From positions 94,464,112 to 94,528,111 of the forward strand of contig CM043945.1 of NCBI GenBank assembly GCA_014529385.2: a stretch of 64,000 bases of DNA, in the 5' to 3' direction. The position numbers were made by a program, and so were the translations under genes. Shown piece by piece: positions 1 to 11,552 of the stretch. Source of the stretch: Adiantum capillus-veneris (Eukaryota > Streptophyta > Polypodiopsida > Polypodiales > Pteridaceae). The notes under the pieces are model-generated. The model was not told the DNA's origin. It saw nothing but the letters and a program-made list of their open reading frames with translations, and did no database searches. Within the stretch, counting starts at the first letter, position 1; every line of letters starts with the position of its first letter.

Positions 1-146
1 AGTTTTTGATTTAAGTGTTAGTTTGTAAGAGGGAATTGTAACAAGTCCACCACACTCAATGGTTATTATAGTTTCCTCTTTTTATTCATTGAGAGAGAGA
101 GATCTCAAAGATCTACTCAACAAGTCTCGACTTCAAAAATCCATAG

Positions 147-148
<2 letters not shown>

Positions 149-223
<75 letters not shown>

Positions 224-301
224 GGGGGGAGAGGAAGATAAATTTTATTAATCCAAATAGATATCAAAGATCTACTCGACAAATCTTGATCTCAAGATCT
301 G

Positions 302-363
<62 letters not shown>
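149..363. repeat. Compound (GT)n(GA)n and (TG)n microsatellites
   Basis: A (GT)n tract at about 149-192 runs directly into (GA)n at 193-222, and a second (TG)n tract of about 60 bp lies at 302-363. The short spacer between them (241-301) carries AGATCTACTC, which also occurs just before the first tract (111-120), so the two arrays may be a duplicated unit. No coding sense is seen. Confidence 0.95.
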
Positions 364-365
<2 letters not shown>

Positions 366-780
366 CTGTATTAAATCTTACTTAATAAGACATAATTGAA
401 CTTTTACATTCAAAAGACAATTGGCCAAGGATCAATGAACTGCTTTGTACAAAAATAACTCAGTATCAGAATTATCTAAGTACAATGATTGTAAGAAAGA
501 GATCCTCTTTCAATGTGGTTGGTAGTAAAAAAACTTCCCCGTTCTTCAATGGATATTTTATAACAGTAATGTTGCTTGCCAAAGAAAAGAAACCCTCCAA
601 GATAAAATAGAGTCCTTACCTGCATCCATCCAAACAAAACAACAATTCAGTTAGCCTTGGATGTGTTTTACAGGTATCAATGGACTATATCAATTGTTAT
701 CCATGTCCATCTTACAGAATTTAATTACTTTAGACAAGCTAGGTTATTAGGTTTTGTTAAAGAATAGTGAGGTTCACTTG
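364..780. other. Non-coding, nothing recognised
   Basis: AT-rich sequence without a convincing reading frame, RNA gene or transposon motif on either strand. Confidence 0.5.
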
Positions 781-1910
781 TTTAAGCCATAGCTTGGTAG
801 CTATGCTTGAGCCCATAGCAACAGCCATATACTTACTAATCAGTAGAGCATCGTAAACCTCCATTTTTACCAAGTGAGACTGCATTTCCCGAGCCATATC
901 TCGGTATTTATGCCAAGTTTGAGAGTACCAACCATATACTTACCTTTAACTTCATAAGATTTCTCCATAGCTCGGTAGCTATGCTTAGATTAACAGTAGC
1001 AACCATTTACTTACCAAAAAAAAGAGTATCAATGAGAAACCTATTCAAATGGAGCTTTATGTCATGAGTCAAAGGCCAATTTTTCACGCCAATGCTGAGA
1101 GTAATCCCCATATATACTTACCTTTCAAAACTTGTAGTTTCTCATTAAGCTCTTAGTATTAAGCCCTTAGCCACCAAATACTTACCAATCAAGTGGATTT
1201 TCATGTCATGAGCCAAAAAGGCCGGCCTTTTTGCTGAGAGTATATACTTACCTTAAAAAGCTTCAAGTTTTAAGTATTCAATACAGTTCCGCAGATTTCA
1301 GCCCTGTTTTTCTCCAAGCTACCTCCATTGTCCTTGGTGCTAGATAGCTTTAACACCTTTTCCCCATATGAAATCGAGATAACTTACAACGGCTTAAGAG
1401 GGGCCCCCAAAAAAACCAGAAATTGCCATATACTTACCATCAGAAGAGCGAGCAAAGAGAGGCAAAAAAAAAACCCCATCATACAGAGCTTTAGGGATAC
1501 AAAAAGTCCATTTTTTTATGTAAGTCCCCATAGTAAACGAATGCATTAGTCAAGACTACGAATAAGACAACCCCCCAAAAAAAACCAGTAAAATGCCGAC
1601 AGTCTGCAGATAGTTCAACGCTGTCAAACCCCATTTGAGAGCTAAGGTAGGTAGCATCACCCATATGTCATGCTACTACAATATATCTCTAGGAACTATA
1701 GTATGCGATTATCAAAAAAAAAATCCATTTAAGCAGAACACTCCAAAAAAAGAACCAGTGTAATGCCTAACAAAGTCTGCAGTCAGTTCAGCGATTACCA
1801 AAGCATTTGAGAGCTTATGTAGTAATTAGCAACCATATGCCATGCTAAAAAATCTTAAGAACCACAGTGGTTGATTGTCAAAAAACAACTCGTCAAGCTG
1901 AACCATCAAA
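781..1910. repeat. Decayed minisatellite, unit about 170 bp, with recurrent ATACTTACC motif
   Basis: Related units follow one another. The phrase CCCCCAAAAAAAACC recurs at about 1401, 1571 and 1740, so the period is about 170 bp. In the last two units it is followed by matching blocks (CAGTCTGCAG or AGTCTGCAGTC, then TTTGAGAGCT, then CATATGYCATGCTA). Further left (820-1440) the units are more diverged, but the motif [C/T]ATA[T]ACTTAC[C/T] appears at about 825, 932, 1003, 1107, 1173, 1239 and 1428. Read on the minus strand each is GGTAAGTAT, a strong 5' splice-site consensus. No open reading frame runs through the array. Confidence 0.75.
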
Positions 1911-3505
1911 AACATCCTTTCCTACTATGTTTAGCAAGATGTCAAAGCCAGAAGCACATAGTGATATTCAAGGAGCACCTGGTGCTATCCAAGGCGAGGG
2001 TATAATACCCTTTAGTATAACCATATCAGGCTTTGTAAACGCTGACCAACAGAGAGAAAAATATAGCATCTGTACACAGTCGACAGCAGATCCCTCAAAC
2101 CTTTACCTAAGTCTTCATCAGGTGTCCATTTAGTGAGAGAATACTTTGCTACCCTTTCTAAGGGTTTACGACAGTTTATGCAAAAGAAACAAAAACCCCA
2201 CAGTGCCTTTTAATCGCAAAAAAACACAGTCGGTCTCTGATAACGAAGGCAAAAGAAAGTTAAGGTAAACCATAGTACGTGCGAAGTCTGAGCTGCGAGC
2301 TCCATTGCTTTCGAAGTTCAAGTAGAAATAACACAGAGCGGGTTTTAACCAAAAAACACTGAATCTCAAGCTAAGTGAGGGCTAAGAAGTGCCCTCACCT
2401 TAGAATTTATAGGTTGGTTTGCACGCTTCCTGAGTGTCTGAAGTGAAAGAGCAGAGCCGCCCCTTGTTGTGAGAGCCCCACATGCATCAAAAACCATTAT
2501 TGCCTGAAGAGAGAGCGCCATTACACGGTCCGAAGATGGAAGAAGCCGCCTTCCCATTGTAATGATAGTTTGAGGATTTTTTAAGAGTCCTTTATTTTGT
2601 CCCATACCCAAGTCGGTGGCATAGTGTAGCAATGAAAGCCCTATTTTGTCAATAGAGGGGGGGGGGGGGGGGGGTGTTTTTCTTTTTTATGAAAAAACCC
2701 TATGAGGGGGAAAAAATATAACTCCATAGTGTAAACCATATAGTGTGTGTGTGTGTGTGTGTGTGGGTGTGGGGGGGAGGGGGTCCCAATGGCCATGCTT
2801 TTCTTGATTGTAACAATGTGTGGATCATACACTAGTTGATAAGAGTCAAGGTGGATCTTCATTGAACCTTTTTAAAGAGGTTTTAAATGTCTTCTCCTCA
2901 ATTGTCTTAAACGAGACACCAATATTAACTGTTTGTTAGATTGCCTTATTATTATAGTTTTGGAGGATGATCTTATTCAATAATGAAGCATCCAAAAATA
3001 TGCTTGATACTACTTTATCTATGCATAAAGAATGTTTGCACACGTTTGCACTTTGAGGAAAGGTGAGAGAGGAGAGTGTCACATAGTTATACTTTGTTTA
3101 TTTTTAGCTAAAGCAACACTCGGGGTCACATATTAGTTATGTCACTAACATGCTTGAGATCATGACCCTTCACCTTAATAAAAAAAGGCAGAAAAGAAAT
3201 CATGTTTGCAACAAGTTCTATATCTTTTATTACACGATATAAAGGATGGGTTCATTTCACTCAAATGATTAAAGAGTTTGAGTTTGTACGCAACTTGCTT
3301 TTCACAAAAAGAGGACTCTTTTGGGAGACTTTGCAGAATATGCGTAAGACATAACACCGTCAAGCTATAATAAATTGTTGTTGTGAATTGCATTGGAAAA
3401 CATGTGAATTCTTCAATTGACCTTTCAAGTTTCATCAAACTATTTCTTCAACTTTGATACCTCAAATAGTGACAAACCCCAATTATATAGAAGGGTAATT
3501 CTCTC
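1911..3505. other. Non-coding; poly-G, (GT)n and a small stem-loop
   Basis: No gene is recognised. The stretch holds an 18-nt G run (2657-2674), a (GT)n tract (about 2742-2764) followed by G-rich sequence, and a short perfect inverted repeat GTGAGGGC / GCCCTCAC (2375-2382 and 2391-2398) around an 8-nt loop. Short frames on both strands have no recognisable domain. Confidence 0.5.
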
Positions 3506-3543
3506 TGTAACAAGGTGAAAATTCACTATGGTGTGCATAAAGT

Positions 3544-3906
3544 TATTTAGAAGAATTTCATAACAAGAGACTTTTTTGTGAGAGAGAAAAATAAAAAGTG
3601 ACACTAGTATTTTAAAACATGTATCATAATAAAATATTATTGTTTTTGAAAAAAGAAGTTTAACAATGAACTATTTAGATTATATTATATCTCAAAAGCA
3701 TAAATAATAATTTGGACAAAATATTCAATGCCCCTCTTTAAAGAGAGAGGAACACAAATTTCAACACCCTCTCACAAGAGCCTAAAAATAAGTTTATGTG
3801 ACACTAATATGCAAGATTTATCCAATGCTCTAAAGATGCACCCAAAATCCAACTCTTTACTAAGGACTATTCCAAAGGTTGAAAATTTTTTATAGCCACA
3901 TATAGC
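3544..3906. repeat. Interspersed ~380-bp repeat, copy 1
   Basis: First of four related copies. Each starts with AGAATTTCATAA...GAGGCTTCTTTG, has a GAGAGA block, then ATTTTAAAACATGTG, AGTGTAACAATGAACTA, ATATATCTCAAAAGCATAAA, CTCTCACAAGAGCCTAAAA and CCAAAGATGCACCCAAAATC, and ends near GAAAATTCACTATGG. This copy lacks part of the 3' section. The tail of yet another copy (GAAAATTCACTATGGTG) lies just upstream at about 3517. No coding potential; possibly a SINE- or MITE-derived or satellite-like unit. Confidence 0.75.
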
Positions 3907-3944
3907 TATTTAGAAGAATTTCATTATAAGAGGCTTCAAAGTTC

Positions 3945-3978
<34 letters not shown>

Positions 3979-4340
3979 AAAGTGACACTAGTATTTTAAA
4001 ACATGTGGTATCACAATAAAATATTATGTTTTTTGAAAAAAAGTGTAACAATGAACTAAATATATTACAATATATCTCAAAAGCATAAAAAATAATGTTT
4101 GACACAATACTCAATGCCCTTCTTTAAAGAGAAATGTACACAAATGTCAACACCCTCTCACAAGAGCCTAAAAAAAAATTTATGATCATTAGCTTGCCAT
4201 GTGGCACTAATCAGCAAGCTTTATCCAATGGTCCAAAGATGCACCCAAAATCCAACCCTTTACTAAAAACTAGCTATGTAGTCCAAAAGGTGAAAATTCA
4301 CTATGGCCTACATACGGCTATTTAGAAGAATTTCATAAGA
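3907..4340. repeat. Interspersed ~380-bp repeat, copy 2
   Basis: Directly follows copy 1 head to tail and contains a (GA)n tract at 3949-3975. It ends with TATTTAGAAGAATTTCATAAGA, the beginning of the next copy, where a LINE fragment has been inserted. The next copy resumes at 5364. Confidence 0.75.
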
Positions 4341-5363
4341 GACAACAAGAGTTGGAAAACGATTGACCTTCTGGTTACCCAGTACCAATTGAATAGCTTG
4401 GAGGTCTTGCTAGTCCACAAAGTGAGGACAGAGCTTGACAATATAGTGATGCCTATCTGTGATTCGGAGTTTGAGTGGAATGCCTAAAAATGGCCCGGAA
4501 GCAGTCTCTTATGGAAACCCCATCCTAAAGACATTTACCAGACAATGATGCATAAGAAGAATTGGTCTAGCCCCCTTAACAAGATATAGAAAAAACAATG
4601 GCCAGAGGAAAGGTGGGAGCAAATAGTGGAGAACATCTGGAAGCCAAAGGTTCCGCAGCACATGAAGGTATTTTTGTGAAAGGTAATTTGGGGTGCTCTA
4701 CCGACATGAGTGAAGATTCAGGAAAGAGGGATTGGGTCAAACCAATGCTTGGGGTGCAGGTTGGCTAGTGAAGATCTGGCTCACCTCTTCATAGATTGCC
4801 CAACTATCAAAGGCCTCACAGGGAAAATATGTAAGTGGGTCCAAAGAACATGGAAAATCGGTTTTTACAAGATTGATCTTTTCCTTGGAGGGAAGAATTC
4901 AGGTGGTCCTGCCATCCTCGTCAGCACTCAAATCATCAGGTACATCTTCTTACATAATGTATGGTAGACAAGGAACCGCCGTGCGTTTGAAGGAGGTCTT
5001 GAGGTGGCAAGCTTCGCAGAAATTATACAAGAAAGCAAAGTGCTAATATGGACGCTTGGACGCAAACAACACTCGGAGGATTGGTCTAGGACTACTTGTT
5101 CCTTGTTGAGAGCAGCAGACGGCATGCCTAGGAGAGGGAAAAATCTTGGCTATCGGTAATTAAAAGATCTCAGAAGAACATGATAAGGGACCCTATGTAT
5201 CAAGGATAAGGAGGGAAGTTGGGTGGGATGGCTGCCTTGATAGCCGATGTAATTATGGTCCCTGGATGACATCATGGCTCAACACGAGCATGACAAGACC
5301 TTGTAATTATTTGGCTTGATAAATATAATTCACTCACAATTGTGATTTTTGCTATTTAAAAAA
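4341..5363 (+). mobile_element. 5'-truncated LINE insertion with poly(A) tail and 15-bp target duplication
   Basis: The host repeat is interrupted exactly between two identical 15-bp copies of AAGAATTTCATAAGA, at 4326-4340 and 5364-5378. The insert ends in an A run immediately before the right copy. This is the classical outcome of target-primed reverse transcription. The insert carries the C-terminal part of a LINE ORF2 protein in the plus frame around 4668-4967. Only about 1 kb of the 3' end of the element is present; no reverse-transcriptase core is seen. Confidence 0.9.
4668..4967 (+). pseudogene. LINE ORF2 C-terminal zinc-finger (zf-RVT-like) remnant
   Basis: The frame reads through the plant zf-RVT type domain that follows reverse transcriptase in plant LINEs. 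Visible marks are the KIQERGIG segment, a CLGC pair and the EDLAHLFIDCP zinc-ligand segment. Two in-frame TGA codons at 4677-4679 and 4707-4709 stand where this family normally has tryptophan, so both look like TGG to TGA changes. The copy is dead: 5'-truncated and with stops. Its role, if any, ended with insertion. Confidence 0.8.
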
Positions 5364-5768
5364 AAGAATTTCATAAGAAGAGGCTTCTTTGTCAGAGAGA
5401 AAAATAGAAAGCGACAGCAGTATTTTAAAACATGTGGTATCACAATAAATTATTATGTGTTTTGAAAAAAAGTGTAACAATGAACTATTTAGATTACAAT
5501 ATATCTCAAAATCATAAAAAATAAAGATTGACACAATACTCAGTGCCCCTCTTTAAAGAGAGAACTACACAAATGTCAACACGCTCTCACAAGAGCCTAA
5601 AAGAAATAATTTTAAAAAAAATTATTATCATCAGCTTGCTATGTGGCACTTATTCGCAAGCTTTATCCAATGGTCCAGAGATGCACCCAAAATTCAACCC
5701 TTTACTAAGGACTACTTATGTAATCCAAAAGATGGAAATTCACTATGGCCTACGTAAGGTTATCTCAT
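5364..5768. repeat. Interspersed ~380-bp repeat, copy 3
   Basis: Continuation of the repeat series after the LINE insertion, with the same ordered blocks as copies 1 and 2 (GAGGCTTCTTTG, ATTTTAAAACATGTGG, CTCTCACAAGAGCC, CACTATGGCCTACGTAAGG). It begins within the target-site duplication of the LINE. Confidence 0.75.
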
Positions 5769-5888
5769 AGGCTCATGTCGAGCCATGACATTATCCAGAG
5801 ACCATACTTATATTGGCTATTTGGGGAGCCACCGCTAACGACCAGCCCCCTTGCCCTTAATACACAAAGTTAATTATCATGTTCTTTC

Positions 5889-6262
5889 ACAAAGAATTTC
5901 TTAATAAGAGGCTTCTTTGTGAGAGAGAGAAATAGAAAGTGACACTAGTATTTTAAAACATGTGGTTTCACAGTAAAATATTATGTTTTTTGAAAAAAAG
6001 TGTAACAATGAACTATTTAGATTACAATATATCTCAAAAGCATAAAAATTAATGTTTGACACAATCCTCAGTGCTCCTCTTTAAAGAGAGAACTACACAA
6101 ATGTCAACACCCTCTCACAAGAGCCTAAAAGAAATAATTTCTTTAAAAAATTTATTATCATCAACTTGCTGTGTCACTAATCCGCAAGCTTTATCTAATG
6201 GTCCAGAGAGGCACCAAAATCCAACCCTTTACTAAGGACTACTTATGAAGTCCAAAAAAGTA
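5889..6262. repeat. Interspersed ~380-bp repeat, copy 4
   Basis: Fourth copy, separated from copy 3 by about 120 bp of unrelated sequence. It has the same ordered blocks and ends at TCCAAAAAAGTAAAG just before a compound microsatellite. Confidence 0.75.
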
Positions 6263-6283
6263 AAGCACGATGGCATGATAACA

Positions 6284-6284
<1 letters not shown>

Positions 6285-6366
<82 letters not shown>

Positions 6367-6375
6367 GGGGGGGGG
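6285..6375. repeat. Compound (TG)n(GA)n(G)n microsatellite
   Basis: (TG)n from about 6285 to 6324, (GA)n to about 6355, then a run of about 20 G. The order GT, GA, G is the same as in other tracts of this window (for example 149-222 and 25463-25543). Confidence 0.95.
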
Positions 6376-7788
6376 AGGGAACAAAACGGGGAAGACAATG
6401 TTGTAGCCAAAAATTTTCTTCCTATCCTCTAGAGCATATAACTCCATCAAAACAATATGAATTATCCTACTAAGGGAGCAACCACCACACTCAATCCATC
6501 ATCCATCATATCTGACATACACCATCATTCCATTTCATGAGAGTAGAGACTATAGTGGATGGGAGTATTCAAAATTACTACTTTATATATATATGTAAAC
6601 TCACTTGAGATATTGATATATTCAAATGAGCATTATATAACACAATAGAGACATGCAAAATTATGAATAATGAAAAATTACATGCATTGGGACTCTGTGT
6701 TAGCGGGCCGCCATGACGGACATCCATAGCATAGCCTTGGGGCACTAACATACTCATGTCAATAATAAAGAAAGTGACTCGAATGGACATAGAAACTCTT
6801 AAAGGGTGTTAATCCTCAAGAAGTGAACCTTACAAGCAAAAGTGTCAAACTCAATAAGCAAATCATCAACTCTTGGCTCAAAAAATATACCTATGTCCTT
6901 TCTCACTGCTCTCGGTCATCATGCCATTCCAAAGACTAAACGGATTTGGATAGCCGAGAAACTTTAAAGAAAGCTATATTAGATCAAAGGGGACAAGTCT
7001 ACAAAGTTTTTGACAAGGTACAAAAATCACGATCCATCATTTACCAAGTCATAAAAGCTACAATAAAAGCATTCAAACAGGGCTTCCTACGGTCCATTAA
7101 CACTCTTCTATGGTCAAAATATCGTAAACCAATGATTTAAGCACTCAAAACGGAAGATAAGGCTCGCAAATGCAAGGTCACAAACCAGACAAAACTTGAA
7201 ATATTTATACTTGAATGAGAGAGCAAGAGAAGAGAAACACAATGCAAATTTCAGAATTTGATTTCGATTACTCAATCATGAGATAAGTTGATTACAAATT
7301 TGAGCTAAATAGTCACTTCACAGTATGTACAACAGAGCTCATTTCTTTATTCAAAAAATATATTCCCTTCAAACTAGAGCTATTGACTTTTATACATAGG
7401 GCTTTCACTTTGCGTACACAAATAGACATCACATCTCATATATTTGTAGCTCTAGGATCAAATTACACAAGCTCGTTTACATTGTTTCTCAAAAAAATAG
7501 GATATAATTTATCAAAAATGGCTTTACAATGTGTGCCCAACTAGAAGGATGCATGTAAGTTGTATTGGCCAAACACTCCCCACTTCTTAGCCGATGCACG
7601 TCCTCGTACGTGTTAGGGTGCATGACACATTCCACACCGCTTGTGGAGACTCTACCTAATCCCACATGCATGATTACACACCCCAAATGATGCCCATATA
7701 TGTATACATGACCCATGGACCTTTCTAGACATAGTGCACTTGCATATGAAGCAAGTGGATAGGTCAAAAACAGCCAGCAAGGTACCTC
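6376..7788. other. Non-coding, nothing recognised
   Basis: AT-rich sequence. Short frames, for example on the minus strand at 7489-7767, show no domain, codon pattern or splice context that would support a gene. Confidence 0.5.
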
Positions 7789-7900
7789 TTCCTTCTCCTA
7801 TATAAAGCACTTAGTTGTACTTGTTAATGAATTAAGAAGCTACATTATGCACTTTCCAATCATGAATGGATCATTTATGTTTCTGTCATAACCTTTCATC

Positions 7901-7912
7901 TGGTATCAGAGC
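7901..7912 (+). other. Retrotransposon primer-binding site (initiator tRNA-Met type)
   Basis: The 12 nt TGGTATCAGAGC are exactly the plant copia primer-binding site complementary to the 3' end of initiator methionine tRNA. They sit three bases after a probable LTR end CA. Confidence 0.85.
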
Positions 7913-8020
7913 TTATAATGTAATTAGTGTCTCCTAATTACCTACCTTCGTTCCTAATCTATTCTCTATTTCTATGGCAGACATAGTGTGCACATACACA
8001 CTTTGGTCGCCACTCAATTT

Positions 8021-8023
<3 letters not shown>

Positions 8024-8090
<67 letters not shown>
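8024..8090. repeat. (CT)n(CA)n microsatellite
   Basis: (CT)n at about 8024-8063 passes directly into (CA)n up to 8090, within the leader of relic X1. Confidence 0.95.
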
Positions 8091-8093
<3 letters not shown>

Positions 8094-8149
8094 CCATAAT
8101 CAACCCTTGATCAGCTCATTGATGGCACGCCCATGGACCACTACCTTCA

Positions 8150-8209
8150 TAAGGAAATAGCCAATTATGAGGAAATAACCAAAGCACTTGTTAATTGGCT
8201 ATTTCCTTA
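8150..8209. other. Perfect 18-bp stem, 24-nt loop hairpin
   Basis: The arm at 8150-8167 (TAAGGAAATAGCCAATTA) is the exact reverse complement of 8192-8209, with a 24-nt spacer. The spacer itself contains a second, imperfect copy of the arm's GGAAATA block. Transcribed from either strand it would fold into a strong hairpin. It may be a palindrome from replication slippage or a small foldback element. A miRNA-like role is not supported, because an 18-bp stem is too short. Confidence 0.7.
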
Positions 8210-10228
8210 GCTAGAGTCTATCTCTTGGTTTTAATTCCTCATTAAAAATTTTCCATCTTGATTCATTAAGTACATCCCTTGATAGCCTTCTGCAAGAGCT
8301 TTCCAATGCACCCTCAAGCTCTTCATTTGGCCAAGATTAAGCTTCTCTAATTGTTTATCCATTATTAGGTGTGTGGGTGTGTGTGTAGCTGTGAGTTTTA
8401 GGTTGAAGATTTTCTTTTTTGCAGCGTCTACAACTAACGTGGGTGGTTCACATGGCTAGCTTATTGTAAGGCAGGGTGTTCAACCATAGGCTGTCGGTTC
8501 AAGCGTAGCAATTCCAATTTTTGGAAGTAGGGGGATGAGGTAGACGTGATTGCTATGGCGAATTGTATTGGATGAGCCCGTTAGGTTTTCCAACTACCGG
8601 CATCGGCTACACACCTTTTATTTTTACCGTACGACTCTAGTCGACAAGCTCCTGATCTTGCCTAACAACTACTAATGTTTTGATCGACTGCCATCGACTA
8701 CCTGCTGTCTTAAAAACCCCTGGCCTAACTCATCCACTTGTTGCCCCAAGGGGCTCATTTCCACATCAACTAAGAGCAAAAGCAAAGATCTCTCAAGTTT
8801 AGAGGGTTGTCATACTGCAGAGATCCGAGCAGCAACAAAGAAAGCAACCTTCAAGCAATATTTTAAAGGAATCTCTCCTTGAGCTTCAAGACCCTCAACC
8901 GTTGTGAAGAGGTGCTTCTCAAAAGAGAAGAGTGACTTCACACGCCAATATTTGGAAGAGTTTCCCACAAAGATACGGACACCTACAACGTAAATGCTTC
9001 AAAGCATTGAAATGTATGTAATATCAACTTACAAAAGAGTTGCAATTACTGCCAAAAGGGAAAGACATTACCGAGGAGTCCTTGGTAAGACCCCCTTGCA
9101 CACCACATGGCATTTAAGAAGCCCACATTTTCACTAGAAAGCAAAGCCCAACGCACACTCCTTGTATTGCAAATAGTTGCATCAACATTGCTAGTTGACA
9201 AATGTAGCTATTTTAACTTCTTTGTATAAGCCCAAAGTTACTGTGCTAAATAGTCACTCTAGCAAGGATCCCTTTAATTTTCTCTAATAAAGTCACTTTC
9301 CTAACACACGATCCTTATCCTTACAATGCAGCAAAAAGAATCAACTGCATGCATACGATTGACCAGCATGGCTACTGCCCACTCGCTTTGCCTTGTTCCA
9401 CACACATCGCTTCTCACTAAGCTTTTGCAATGTCTTGTATTTATCTCAATGGGCCAAACCTGTTTTCCTCTTTTTTCCTTCTGCCAAAACTTGTGGAGAC
9501 CCTTTAGCTGTGGATGCACCCACTGCAACTACATTGATGATGTATGCAGTGGCAATGATGAAGTGATGTGCCCAATGCATGATGAGCTCAAGCAACCCAA
9601 CTGCCTCATGACCATCTCAACCAGAGTATTGTGGTATGAGTTTTCTACTACTTTTTACCAGACTTGACTAACAATTAATCCATGTAATTAACACTAGTAT
9701 TGTAATGGGCCACAAAAGTGGTTGGTGTCCTTAAAGTGGCTCATGCTTAGATTCTAATATTTTAAACATAACTTTGGCATATGACATAAAAACTTCATGA
9801 AACTCTTTGAGCATCTTTGTTAGGATGTGTCCAAGACATGAGAGTCTTTATGTGAGCAACATTGAAGTGTGATAGGCTCATTACATACGTATTGAGGGAA
9901 TTTTCAAAGAAGTGGGTCTGTAATTCAAAAACAAATAGGTCTACCATTGAATCAATTCGGTAAAATTTTACACATTTTATTAAATTAGTCTTTAGAGATG
10001 GCCATGCAGGAAATACAACTTCAACCCTTGATTTATTTTCTTAACATTTTTTTATCAACTCATACTATGTGTTGTGCGGATTTCCATAAGAGGGTTTTTT
10101 GTTTGGACATCTAAATAACTATTGAATTATTTTTTAATAGAAGCCTCTTAAAGCCACAAAAGTGAAAAATGTAAGTAAAATGGAGTTCATTTCCAAGAAT
10201 TAGTGGGTGCTTATACAAGCCAGTTAAA

Positions 10229-10316
10229 TTAATTGAAAGGCTATTAACATATCTATATGTCATAGATCTGCCTTAATTGAAAGGCTATTAACATATCTAT
10301 ATGTCATAGATCTGCC
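10229..10316. repeat. Perfect 44-bp tandem duplication
   Basis: Two identical 44-bp units, 10229-10272 and 10273-10316, starting TTAATTGAAAGGCTATTAAC and ending TCATAGATCTGCC. Identity over the full unit points to a recent event. Confidence 0.95.
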
Positions 10317-11452
10317 TAACCTTGTGGTAACTGATTGTTGTCTTTTGGATTTGTGAACATAGTTGCTAACATGCATGAGGTCTTAGAACATATTTTTAGG
10401 GAGGAGTCCAAGACAAAAGCGAAGTTGCAAGGTATTTGAAGAAGAGTTAGTAAAAGGGTTGTGGCAAGACCATAGCACACAATTGCATTCCTCTTTAAAA
10501 ACTAGGGTATGTATATAATTCACAAATAACTTTATTAAGAGACTCGCTCGTTTTTTCATCGCTCAAAAAAACTCGCTCACCATCTTGTAAGACTCCATTA
10601 CAAGAGCGAGTTGAAACACTGCCTACATCTAGTCCTACAAGGCAGCCATGGCTCGAGCAAATCACTTCCAAGTCCCCAGTTGAGTCTTTTCCTGGACACA
10701 TGCATTGGGCTGCCTTCACACTGCAGGGTCACAATAGCCTTCTGAATACACTTTTCCATTCCCATACTCGAAAAGATGGGGAGCGGGAGGGAGCCCATGG
10801 GCAGTCTGAAAGCTGCCTAAACCGCAGATCTCTCAGTGGAATAGGCCTCATTTGCAGGCGGGTGCAAATGAGGGAGCACAATCCTCATTTACAACCAACA
10901 TGCCCTTGCCCCCAATCGTACCTAGCTAGGTATGTGGTGCCTCGCGAGCGGAAGCTCATGATGTTTTGCATTGTATGAAAAACTTTGAAAAAGACTCTGT
11001 TTTCCTACATGAGAAAAATTTTAAATCTTCTTGTGAACTAGAGAGGAAAAGGATGATTTCAGGATGGGATGGGCTGGTGTCTTGGACAATAGTCAACTCC
11101 AGCCAATCCTGGACACTAACCACAGGATCAAATGGCAAAAGGCAATAGTGCATATCTAGGCAAAATGATGGCATCCCTCGCAATTCGAAGCTACCCACCA
11201 CCAGGAGCAACAATAATGGCACCCTCTACAGAGTCACATATCCAACATCCCCGTTACATAACCAACACATAAGGTTCCCCACCATGTGTCCGGGTAGACC
11301 ATCGACTCTCTGTAGTCTATATTTCATGAGTAAAATCATTAAGCATGTAAAAATCCACCCTTAAAAGACCTCAAATGAGGTTCATAATTTTCTCTGATAC
11401 CGGGATTCAATAAATAAGCTCTCACTTGACCGCACTTACAGCTTTAAACAAA

Positions 11453-11552
11453 CCCAACAAATGCCAATCAGTCTGGACATTATAGGATGCAAGTTACCAA
11501 CACCCAACAAATGTCGAAAAGTCTGGACATTATAGGATGCAAGTTACCAACA
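11453..11552. repeat. 50-bp tandem duplication
   Basis: Two units with period 50 bp (CCCAACAAATG...AGTCTGGACATTATAGGATGCAAG...CAACA) that differ at only a few positions. Confidence 0.9.

Larger units (their letters stand above)
7789..9000 (+). mobile_element. Copia-like LTR end, primer-binding site and leader (relic X1)
   Basis: A TATA box (TATATAAAG at 7799-7807) lies about 100 bp upstream of a primer-binding site, as expected inside a plant LTR. The LTR probably ends at ...CCTTTCA (about 7898). The leader that follows contains microsatellites and, at about 8815-8880, a block (CAGAGATCCGAGCAGCAACAAAGAA then AAAGGAATCTCTCCTT) that is clearly related to the leader of a second relic at about 19750-19800. 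No gag frame survives here, and the left LTR border was not found. Confidence 0.6.

Noticed and set aside
149-363. CRISPR-like or other spaced repeat array
   Set aside because: Simple dinucleotide repeats without unique spacers; plant nuclear context.
820-1440. Possible U1 snRNA gene copies because of ATACTTACC
   Set aside because: Only the first nine bases of U1 match; the GGGGA-type continuation and stem I are absent in every unit.
2366-2632. 88-codon minus-strand frame with a nearby stem-loop
   Set aside because: No domain; the 8-bp stem is too short to support a terminator or RNA gene.
9301-9667. Pair of antisense frames of 75 and 113 codons
   Set aside because: Mutual overlap, no domain, no splice context; chance openness is likely.
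10495-11222. Cluster of short frames on both strands
   Set aside because: All overlap one another, and none has a recognisable motif or homology to the neighbouring F-box gene.
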